A DNA stretch of 64,000 nucleotides from an uncultured Kiloniellaceae bacterium (lineage in GTDB: Bacteria; Pseudomonadota; Alphaproteobacteria; Kiloniellales; Kiloniellaceae). Of the stretch, positions 46,798-54,631 are shown in pieces. The translations under genes and the position numbers were made by a program. Location of the stretch: positions 186,001-250,000 of the forward strand of contig CANMQP010000007.1 in the NCBI GenBank assembly GCA_947500035.1, in the 5' to 3' direction. The notes under the pieces are model-generated. The model had not been told where the DNA came from. It did no database searches and worked only from the letters and a program-made list of their open reading frames with translations. The stretch's first letter is position 1. Each line of letters opens with the position of its first letter.

Positions 46798-48727
46798 CTC
46801 GCTTGTCCAGCTTCAAAACATCAGGCGCGAGCCGGACACACCCCTTTCCAGCTGGAATGAGTGATGCCAGTATCTGGCGCAGCGCATCTGGTCCAGAGTG
46901 TTCGTAACCGAACAAACTCCAACTGCCTTCAGGACTACAACAAACGGTATCGACGCTTATCCCAGATGCAGATGAGATTAGGTCATGATCATTGCCCATG
47001 ACAGTGCCACTATCCCCTATGCATAGAACAACAGCATCTTCTGAAACCTTACCTTGAACTGCCTGAACAACATTCAGCTTTGATGCTCGCGCCACAACCA
47101 AATCGTAGCTGTGCGCCGACCTATCCAATCTCAAGCGGTTCCCGACACTGGGTAAAAACTCGCTGATAGCAAGCTCAAATTGGTCAGCCGAAACCAAATC
47201 CCTCTTCTGGATCGAAATCTGCACGCCTCGTTTGGGCTTATCGAAACAGCAGAAAAGGTGATTATTGCCTTCCATCCAACCGATAGCCTCATCGATATCT
47301 GAGTCAGGGTCCGGCCGATTGACATCAATATCGACATCAAGTGGCTGAAGGTAGGCCCCATTGTAGTAACCAATCAGGATGTCTTTTTGGGCCTCGGCAT
47401 CAAAAATCTGCCTCAAGTCCTCTCCGACTGAGCCACCACGACCTGTTGCGATCGCAACCGATACACCGAGTTCGCGTAATCTGAAGAACTGATCCGCGAT
47501 TTCATTTTCTGGAGGGGCAAAGCGGTCTTCTGTCCTTACAACCGTTCCGTCGTAATCAAGTACGATAGCGCCTATCTTTGCATCCTTTAGAGCCGCTGTC
47601 CGTTCCAAGAAAGCTTCGGCCAACTCTGGAGTCGATGGGCTAGCAGAGTCTTGTTCCAGAGCCGCTGCATATTTGTGGCGTACGGCAGATTCTATCTTTT
47701 TTGCTGAGGTATAGAGCGCTTCGTCATCATACACCTCCCGTCCAAACGATCCTACTCCCGGCTTCCCTGGGTCGACGTCAACGGCATGACCCATTGCTTC
47801 GATTAGAGCCAGACCCCTTACAATCCCAATAGCATTCTCAAAACGACCACAATTTCCAAAATCGAACGCTGATTTTCGTACATCAGGGGGTATCAGGGAG
47901 AGAACGGAAGCATGTACCGGTTGCCAATCAAGCCCTGTCAGAGCGACAATGAAAGTAGCATCACGACGATGGTGAAGCCATGTATGACGGCCATGGGAAA
48001 AATTCCGAAAGTCTGTTGACTGTACGTTGCAGATAGACGCTTCCCAGACGGATGTATCGATGAGGGCCGAAACGGGCGAAAGTTGAGGTTCGCTCAGGAC
48101 AATCAGGGTGTCAGTTGCGGTCAGCCTAGAAAATGAAGCGCGATACTCTTCTCGGGACGTTTTGCTCAGCTCGATCTTAACCGCGCTCTCAAATCTGTCT
48201 GCGAGTTCCTCTCCGAAAGGCACCTCCGTAGTCGCATCAAACGCCAGAAGCAGTGTTGTGACAGTTGCGATGAGGGAATGAGTCGCCAGAAACCCATCTT
48301 TCTGGTCCGATACAGGAACGGTGAACACCATGCCTCCTAACTCGGTTAGTCGAACAGCTGCCCGACCGCCTGGGTTACGCGTTACTATGAACACGTGGGA
48401 AGCACCGCGTTGATGCGCGCTTTGCACCGCGGCCATTATATCTGCGTTCTCGGCGCCAGCTGTAAACAGCCAAACATCGATGCCACTCAATCCTGACATG
48501 TCGGTCACGAATTGCATGGGAGTTTCTACTGCTGTTCTTGCGAAACCACAGGTGTCCCTACACCGGCGAAAGTATTCTGCTGAAATTGCCGATCCACCTG
48601 ACCCAACTGCGATTGTCGGTCTGTCCTTGCCGTTCAACAGCTCAAACGCAAGGTCTGCAGGGTTTGCACCAAGACACATGACAACGGTCGATGGCAGCTC
48701 GTCGAGCTTTGTAGAAAGCCGGCCCAT
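46781..48727 (-). CDS. SIS domain-HAD phosphatase fusion
   Basis: A 648-residue two-part protein. Residues about 20-360 form a sugar-isomerase/phosphosugar-binding (SIS) region with GSGGSAIS at 42-49. Residues 380-640 form a HAD phosphatase with DYDGT at 391-395 and the acidic GDSGTVMGNDHD motif near 585, of the Cof type. The fusion suggests a bifunctional phosphosugar isomerase/phosphatase. The ATG overlaps the stop of the preceding gene (TGATG). Related chemistry to PfkB kinase next door: phosphosugars enter and leave. Confidence 0.85.
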   Translation of the reverse strand: MGRLSTKLDELPSTVVMCLGANPADLAFELLNGKDRPTIAVGSGGSAISAEYFRRCRDTCGFARTAVETPMQFVTDMSGLSGIDVWLFTAGAENADIMAAVQSAHQRGASHVFIVTRNPGGRAAVRLTELGGMVFTVPVSDQKDGFLATHSLIATVTTLLLAFDATTEVPFGEELADRFESAVKIELSKTSREEYRASFSRLTATDTLIVLSEPQLSPVSALIDTSVWEASICNVQSTDFRNFSHGRHTWLHHRRDATFIVALTGLDWQPVHASVLSLIPPDVRKSAFDFGNCGRFENAIGIVRGLALIEAMGHAVDVDPGKPGVGSFGREVYDDEALYTSAKKIESAVRHKYAAALEQDSASPSTPELAEAFLERTAALKDAKIGAIVLDYDGTVVRTEDRFAPPENEIADQFFRLRELGVSVAIATGRGGSVGEDLRQIFDAEAQKDILIGYYNGAYLQPLDVDIDVNRPDPDSDIDEAIGWMEGNNHLFCCFDKPKRGVQISIQKRDLVSADQFELAISEFLPSVGNRLRLDRSAHSYDLVVARASKLNVVQAVQGKVSEDAVVLCIGDSGTVMGNDHDLISSASGISVDTVCCSPEGSWSLFGYEHSGPDALRQILASLIPAGKGCVRLAPDVLKLDKRVEIGT

Positions 48728-49839
48728 CAGGCCTCTTCCGGTGTAGCAACCGCGTTGTAGTCGCCGTATACAGGGCCGCTGAGCAAGACATGGACCATTT
48801 GATCATTCCCGGTTGTTTGTTGCGCCTGGTCACCACTAAGTTCGTACCGAACGGTCTCAATGTACTGGACCGTCAAGTCATGCTCGAGTGCTGCCATCAA
48901 TGCACCTGCGGCCATAACCTTGCTTCCAACCGGAGATAAGATCATGCGCGGCTGAAAAGTGCCTTCCACGGTCTTGTCATAGCGTGATTTCAGCAAAGAT
49001 ATCGAACGGTACGAATCGAGCGGGTTCCATTCGGAAACGTAGACAAGATCACGCGGATCAACGGCCCATTCATTGACAAGTTCATTCTCGAATTCGCCGA
49101 TCAAGGTATCTGCACGACGCGGATCCCTGGCAGGGAATGGCAAGACTGGACAGATCTTATAACACTCATTCACCGCAGTGCCGATGCTAGTCAGAGCTCG
49201 TCTGCGCCCCTCGGCCAATTGCGGCAACCAAATCTGGGCTGTTTCAAGGGTTCCGTCGAGATGCCCAGTGCCCGAGAACCCCTTCACAGACATAGCATTG
49301 TCGGCAGGTTCGCTCACGATCCGATCATCTAGTTCAGGATTAGAGACGATCAAAAGATGAAACGCGCGGGCTTTGGCATCCTCGCAATCTGCCAACAAGA
49401 TCTTGGCAGCAGGAAAGCCAATACCAATGGAAAGTGCGCTTAGATCAAGCACGACATCAGTCACGCTCTCATCAATAGCTATGCTATTCAGCAGCGCCGC
49501 AATGCGAGGACCACCAACTGCGGCACCGTCATCACCAAACACGTCGATGGTCTCGACCCTCGCCTCAAAAACGATCTCTTTTAGTGCGGCTTCGTTTGCG
49601 TCTGCCCTCTCCAGCAAATCTTGATCTGGCTGCCCGCGTTCTTCGCGGATGAATATTGCGCTAAGTCGGTCGCCCAGTGTCGCAGCCAGAAGTGCAGGAA
49701 CTCTCTGAGAACGTGGGTCAAACCCTGCAGCTGCGACTAACAGACAGCGCCGGTTCGGTTCGGCAAAGTATGACTGCACAAACTCAGCGACAGCACCATC
49801 AAAATGCGTAATGCAATTGTCCCAGTGTGGCCGTGTCAA
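48727..49839 (-). CDS. unknown third protein of the PRTase/ATPase operon
   Basis: A 370-residue cytosolic protein that I do not recognise. It opens HWDNCITHFDGAVAEFV, then CLLVAAAGFDPRSQRVPALL, a Rossmann-like glycine-poor start, and VVLDLSALSIGIGFPAAKILL. No membrane segments or known catalytic motif. A TTG start is supported by GGAGGTG five bases upstream; the stop of the ATPase overlaps this start. Position between ATPase and SIS-HAD genes makes it a core, not accidental, component. Confidence 0.7.
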   Translation of the reverse strand: MTRPHWDNCITHFDGAVAEFVQSYFAEPNRRCLLVAAAGFDPRSQRVPALLAATLGDRLSAIFIREERGQPDQDLLERADANEAALKEIVFEARVETIDVFGDDGAAVGGPRIAALLNSIAIDESVTDVVLDLSALSIGIGFPAAKILLADCEDAKARAFHLLIVSNPELDDRIVSEPADNAMSVKGFSGTGHLDGTLETAQIWLPQLAEGRRRALTSIGTAVNECYKICPVLPFPARDPRRADTLIGEFENELVNEWAVDPRDLVYVSEWNPLDSYRSISLLKSRYDKTVEGTFQPRMILSPVGSKVMAAGALMAALEHDLTVQYIETVRYELSGDQAQQTTGNDQMVHVLLSGPVYGDYNAVATPEEA

Positions 49840-51743
49840 TTCATCACCTCCTCAAGATACGAGATGCGTTTCTCCAGGAACCCGCCGCGTTTGAATGTGA
49901 GACCATGAGCCAGACAAACCGTTCCTGACAGCTCAATCAGACACCAGTTTTTGCTACCTTGACCGTAGTCTCGTCGTACAGAAATGGCGCCATTCGCCAA
50001 TGCGTGTTTCAAAACGACTGCGATTTCACTCTCCTTCTCTAACATTGCGGACATTTCAAATTCAGGGATCCCAATGGCATTGGCTCCGTCGCCGAGGCGA
50101 GCATTTGGCGTCATCGAAATCTCGACGCATTCGGATGCGATCGCATCAACGAGTTTTCGAACGCTTCCAGCAAATGCGAACGACCATCCATTCATAATCG
50201 CCTTGGCCTTGTCCGAAAGCGCAGTCTGCTGCGCTTGAGCCTTCAATGCGGGCGTTTGATTGCGGATCGCCAGAGTTTCCATCCTTGCAACCAGAGCACC
50301 TGAAAACTGCAGGAATAACTCAGCGTTTTCGTTGCTGGCATCACACAAGTCTTCGAAACCGTAGTGCATCGGTCGACGATAGAGGTGATGCAGATGTAGC
50401 CTTGCGCCCTCAGCAACTTGTGAGTTCACCTTGATGGGTGATGCTGGCTCAGGATCAATGTCATCAAAGAGAGAAGGCGTCATGTGACGTATGCGGTTGG
50501 CATAGCGATGCATTAGTATGCGGGTCATCGCGAGCTCGACTTCCTGACCTCGATCATAGGATGATGCGTTGGATAAATGCTCAGTTGCCATATCTGCTAG
50601 TTCTTCACGCCTCTTGTCTGTCACTTCAAGCTTCTTTTGTTCACGATCCACTTTTGCGATCAGGTCTTTGAGATTGGAAGCGCGAATGGTTGGCGGTTCA
50701 GTAGGAAGCAGAGCGCTGAAGTCCGTTGCGTTACGGTTTTTGAGCGCCTGAACATGTGGGAGGTAGCGATTGGCCATATCGAGCGCCATCGATCGAAATT
50801 GCGTTCGCTCTGTCCGACGAGAACCAGACCAACCTTGCATCCGAATATCGATGAAGTCCCGGCCGAGGATAAGATTGTGGTCCTCCTGGCTTTGGGGCGC
50901 ACCCAGAACTGCGCCAGGACTAAGCGCATCCAGACGCATCATGCACCAACGTCCAAACCGGATTTCACGTCGAGCAAGCGACGTAAAGATTGCTTTTCGT
51001 TGGTCAGGATGTAGCGCGTGAACATCATCTAGCATCACAAGAGGATTCAATTGTCTAGTGTCATCGCCCCAGGGAATTTCGACCCCGCTGATTGCATCAA
51101 ATGGCTCATAGGGCTCTGTGGCTACACGCGGCAATTTGTCGAGCGGAGGTGGTCGCAAACCTGCCGCAATGGAATAGATGGCCTTTTGCACCTCTAGCGC
51201 GCGTTTTCTTACGCCTTCTCCGTTCAACCCACCAATCTGTTCAAGCTGGGCTTCTGTAGCATCTCGGGCCAAAAAAGTGATATCTGAGATTTGGCGTGTC
51301 TTGTTCGCGGTCAGGCTACGAAGCAACGCGAGCATGGTGCGCGCTTGGATTAGCCAAAGCGCCAGCTTTGTCTTGACATTTTCATCATACGGCAGCTCCC
51401 AAAAATCACGATAGTCAGACTCCATTGGTATCCTGACTGCGGCGACTTTTGGTTGCGCATCACTAAGAAAGCCTGCATCAGCTAGTGCGGCTGCCAGTTC
51501 TTTGTTGGTCTTGTTTGAGAGGTCTCGGAGGATCGCCTCAACCATTTTGAATTCGGCGAGCTTGGCGAGCATAGTCTTCCCGCTCCCTGGCTCGCCAATG
51601 ATCCTTACCGGCAGTTCGAAAAGCTCGTCCTTGTTTTTATGCCGTGCCAGAAATGTCGTAAGAGGCGCAGGGCTCACAATCGCCATGAATGACACATCGT
51701 CACGGACGTATTCAGTTGCGCGTCTGAGAAATGGATTTGCCAT
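49836..51743 (-). CDS. ORC/CDC6-like AAA ATPase
   Basis: A 635-residue P-loop ATPase with Walker A GEPGSGKT (residues 50-57) and Walker B LVMLDDVHAL (about 235-244). A C-terminal helical region (residues about 330-630) carries mixed charged helices. The N-terminal core resembles the ORC-CDC6-like AAA ATPases described in bacterial conflict operons. It probably senses a threat or remodels a substrate and controls the PRTase-like protein encoded three bases upstream on the same strand. Confidence 0.78.
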   Translation of the reverse strand: MANPFLRRATEYVRDDVSFMAIVSPAPLTTFLARHKNKDELFELPVRIIGEPGSGKTMLAKLAEFKMVEAILRDLSNKTNKELAAALADAGFLSDAQPKVAAVRIPMESDYRDFWELPYDENVKTKLALWLIQARTMLALLRSLTANKTRQISDITFLARDATEAQLEQIGGLNGEGVRKRALEVQKAIYSIAAGLRPPPLDKLPRVATEPYEPFDAISGVEIPWGDDTRQLNPLVMLDDVHALHPDQRKAIFTSLARREIRFGRWCMMRLDALSPGAVLGAPQSQEDHNLILGRDFIDIRMQGWSGSRRTERTQFRSMALDMANRYLPHVQALKNRNATDFSALLPTEPPTIRASNLKDLIAKVDREQKKLEVTDKRREELADMATEHLSNASSYDRGQEVELAMTRILMHRYANRIRHMTPSLFDDIDPEPASPIKVNSQVAEGARLHLHHLYRRPMHYGFEDLCDASNENAELFLQFSGALVARMETLAIRNQTPALKAQAQQTALSDKAKAIMNGWSFAFAGSVRKLVDAIASECVEISMTPNARLGDGANAIGIPEFEMSAMLEKESEIAVVLKHALANGAISVRRDYGQGSKNWCLIELSGTVCLAHGLTFKRGGFLEKRISYLEEVMN

Positions 51744-51745
51744 TT

Positions 51746-52867
51746 CTAACCGTGCCGGTCACGTCTGCGGAACAGAGGGTTCATCTTGTGGCCCGGCTTT
51801 CCAGATGTCTCAGCCCAAAGAATCGAAACGCTGTTGTTAGGAGTGTTGTGCTCAAGGATCACGGGAAGGGCGCAATCCGCATATCCCCGTTTCATGTCGG
51901 TTTGACCTGCTTCATCACAGTGTTCTTTCAGGCGTTGATAGAGATGATCATCGTAGTATCGATCACAAACGGATAACATCGTCTCGTCTGTATCATCGCG
52001 CATTTTCAGGTCAGCAGGCAGTAGCAGCCCTTGCGTTATCCGATAGGAGGCGAAAGACCTCTCTGGCCAGTTCTGGTCAGCATCTGCGACACGCTCTTCA
52101 AGCGCCTCATTTGCCTGCTGGGTCGACACGTAATGATGAATATGAAGATTGTATTGCTCGGCGATCGGGAAGTCATCTTTCAGCTCATCTCGTGCGTTGC
52201 AGACCAGAGCGTTGAACTTTTCCAGCTTTCCCTTCCACTTACCTTTGTCAGATTGACGAATAAAAGTCGTACCTGACGCCGTGAAATCGTCAATCAGAAA
52301 CACGTTCTCAAAGCATGCGTCTGCGCCAAGCTCTTTTGCCAGTTTCTTCTTCAGGTCCTTCCATTTCTCCAAGCCGATGTCCAGCATGGGGACAACTTGA
52401 TCTTGAACAAGCCGACCGGAGTTAGCACGCCGCAATACATCGATACGGCTCCCGTCGCTTAATCCGACAAACAAACTGCAGCGCATAAGTCTGTTGAAGG
52501 CTGCGACTCCTTGAGGATTTCCCCATGTCTCGTAGGGTCTGATGTTTGCCTCTTCAGCAGCCGCCTCGCGGAGGTATGGTGTGACAGTTTCTGGAACGAA
52601 GGTGTCAATCACCCGATGCATCTCGGCAGTCGAGATGTAGACCAACCGATGCCGAATGAAGGCATACGCAGTGGGACGGTCCTGTGGATCGAACTGGCGC
52701 AACCAGATAGCAAGATTTTCCAAAAACCTCACGCCAGCCCTGAAGTCGCTGTAACCGTCGTACTTGACGGACGACATAAGTCGTAGCCAAGCATACTCGC
52801 GGGTCACTTCTTCCTCGTTCCAGTCCATGACGTCGGCGATAAGGCTCAGTGCTAGTCTGTTGATCAT
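51746..52867 (-). CDS. phosphoribosyltransferase-like protein (PRTase-CE type)
   Basis: A 373-residue protein with the PRPP-binding loop NVFLIDDFTASGTT at residues 188-201 (acidic pair Asp193-Asp194), the hallmark of type I phosphoribosyltransferases. The preceding helical half (residues 1-130) is not found in metabolic PRTases. This matches my memory of the PRTase-CE family, associated with ORC-CDC6-like ATPases in predicted immune operons. It is the first gene of the five-gene operon, facing a divergent spacer. Confidence 0.75.
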   Translation of the reverse strand: MINRLALSLIADVMDWNEEEVTREYAWLRLMSSVKYDGYSDFRAGVRFLENLAIWLRQFDPQDRPTAYAFIRHRLVYISTAEMHRVIDTFVPETVTPYLREAAAEEANIRPYETWGNPQGVAAFNRLMRCSLFVGLSDGSRIDVLRRANSGRLVQDQVVPMLDIGLEKWKDLKKKLAKELGADACFENVFLIDDFTASGTTFIRQSDKGKWKGKLEKFNALVCNARDELKDDFPIAEQYNLHIHHYVSTQQANEALEERVADADQNWPERSFASYRITQGLLLPADLKMRDDTDETMLSVCDRYYDDHLYQRLKEHCDEAGQTDMKRGYADCALPVILEHNTPNNSVSILWAETSGKPGHKMNPLFRRRDRHG

Positions 52868-53008
52868 GCTCGATAGGCTACTTCTTCAACATATCCGCGT
52901 GTGCGTGTTGTTTTTCCGCAACATGTAGTGTCTAGCATCATTGCCGGAATCGCAATTGGCTGTCAGTTGGATGACAAAAAAAATCTGCTGGTCTGTTTCC
53001 CCGTCGGG

Positions 53009-53489
53009 TCATCCGTTCTTTCCAGATAGTTCCCTGAACATCCCAGGTTGCGGCTGATGGCGACAGCGATACATGATCCGTAACCAGGCTCCGAACAGTG
53101 GCGACACCCAACCAGCGTCGATTTCGATCTGCTCAACAACTCGAATACCGTTCTCTCCAGGGATCACTGACCACGAGTGTTTTCCATGACCTGACACCAA
53201 TCCCTACCACTGTGAACCAGAATGCCATTTTGCCTGGATCCAACGACACGACGTTCATCTCATCCCCATGATTCGTCCCGCAAAGCTTGAGTCCATCCCA
53301 CTTGATTTTGTTCAGCTGCAGCGGACGGCGGCAATGGATGGCCGCGATGCAGCCATGAATGGTACTGACGAGTAGCCGGATTGGGCTGGTTGCGACACTC
53401 TGGACTGCAGTCTTCTTTTGAGATGTCGCAGTGAATGAAATAGCCAGATCGAGCTCAAATTGATGAATGCTGTGCAGCATAAAAACCAC
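53009..53489 (-). pseudogene. frameshifted SRPBCC (polyketide cyclase-like) remnant
   Basis: Two overlapping minus-strand frames read as one broken protein: KIKWDGLKLCGTNHGDEMN and GKMAFWFTVVG in one frame, then HSWSVIPGENGIRVVEQIEI and GAWLRIMYRCRHQPQ in another, with the frame change near 53200. The pattern resembles SRPBCC/START-fold ligand-binding proteins. No start codon or ribosome site serves the whole. It appears to be a dead gene between the two operons. Confidence 0.4.
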
Positions 53490-53625
53490 TTAAATTTTTG
53501 CAAAGCAGACCTTGGCGAGCGTGATGCTGCCCATACCAGATCCTAAAACGTACCTAGGGACACGACGATGCGGTCCGCCATTGCTGCTTATCGGAAGCGC
53601 TACCATTATAATAAACTCGTGAAAG

Positions 53626-53654
53626 TTGAACATATCAATCTTTGAGAGTATACT
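53626..53654 (+). promoter_or_regulatory. sigma70-type promoter of the protease operon
   Basis: TTGAAC at 53626-53631 and TATACT at 53649-53654 are 17 bases apart in an AT-rich stretch. The start of transcription would fall near 53661, giving a leader of about 35 bases before the ATG at 53695. Confidence 0.65.
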
Positions 53655-53694
53655 AACAAAAAGTTGTTGATTTTTTTAAATTCTTGGAAATCTC

Positions 53695-54582
53695 ATGGCT
53701 GAAAGCTCCTTATCAGCTCGTTGGATATTCATCGGACTCATCGTCGTCTGCATCGCTGGCCTCGCTTTCGTGCTCTACGAGCCTAACGCGTCGCTGGGTG
53801 GATCGCCGCGCGAGGACCGAATCGCCGAATTTCGCGAAGAACTCGAGCTGGCCGAGGGTCAACGGTTGACCTGGAGCCCGCAGCTCGTGTCGGAAACCTA
53901 CGCTGTCGGCACGGTCTTTCCCGCCGACGGGCTGGGGCATGCAGTAACCACCACTTGCGACGCGGGAGAAGCCAAGATCGATGCGATGTCGGTCAAGCTG
54001 GGTAATGGCAAGCAATATGAGATCAAACCCGATCTCGATCTGGGCCGGGGGGTTAAATTGGACCTCAATGGCGCAAAGTCGCTGGAATACGTTCTGTCAA
54101 TCGAGGAGGTGCGCGTTCTGCCAGCCTATGGCGACCTCGTACGCGCCCTGTCCTCTGATCCCGAATGCCTCGCGATGATCGCGAACCAGCCCGTGATGGT
54201 GCTCTACGGCGTCTATCGCGGCGACGAGGCCTATACCGTTACCCGGACGCTCGCGGGCAATCTCAAGATCGGGAACTGGAAGGATATCTTCGGCGCCGGA
54301 GGTGGCGTCGGCAGCGACGGCACACGCAAGTCGGATTTCAGCCGTGAGAACACGACGCTGCTCTGGTCGCTGACCAAGGTCCATCTCAAGGACGAACGGT
54401 TCCCCACCGGGCCGGGTGCAGAGGCGTTCCGCTTGCAAAAGGCACAAGAGTTGCTGCGCCAGGAAACCGATTACGCCAGCCGAGCGGAGGACCGCGTCAA
54501 GATGATCGCGCCCAGCGACGACGAGATGACCGTCGTGCTCGAGGCGCTGGAAAGGATCGCCCAGAATGGCGATGGCTCGTAA
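53695..54582 (+). CDS. membrane-anchored protein, first gene of the protease operon
   Basis: A 295-residue protein with one N-terminal membrane helix (RWIFIGLIVVCIAGLAFVLY, residues 9-28) and a long domain that would lie in the periplasm, with two Cys residues (TTTCDAG and DPECLAM) that could bond. No known family recognised. The last part is helical and charged. It precedes the subtilase-like gene by 49 bases and shares the promoter at 53626. The gene is probably an anchor or sensor for the exported proteins downstream. Confidence 0.6.
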   Translation: MAESSLSARWIFIGLIVVCIAGLAFVLYEPNASLGGSPREDRIAEFREELELAEGQRLTWSPQLVSETYAVGTVFPADGLGHAVTTTCDAGEAKIDAMSVKLGNGKQYEIKPDLDLGRGVKLDLNGAKSLEYVLSIEEVRVLPAYGDLVRALSSDPECLAMIANQPVMVLYGVYRGDEAYTVTRTLAGNLKIGNWKDIFGAGGGVGSDGTRKSDFSRENTTLLWSLTKVHLKDERFPTGPGAEAFRLQKAQELLRQETDYASRAEDRVKMIAPSDDEMTVVLEALERIAQNGDGS

Positions 54583-54631
54583 AGGCAGAAGACAGGCCCA
54601 AGCAGTTGGGCATGCTGCAAGGAGGCGTACC

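Larger units (their letters stand above)
52868..53694. other. divergent spacer between the two accessory operons
   Basis: About 830 bases separate the PRTase operon from the protease operon. The middle contains a decayed SRPBCC-like gene on the minus strand (53009-53489). The right end has a strong promoter (53626-53654). Toward the left, a promoter for the PRTase operon must lie within 52868-53000, where a poly-A/T stretch is found, but no clear -35/-10 pair can be chosen. Confidence 0.55.
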
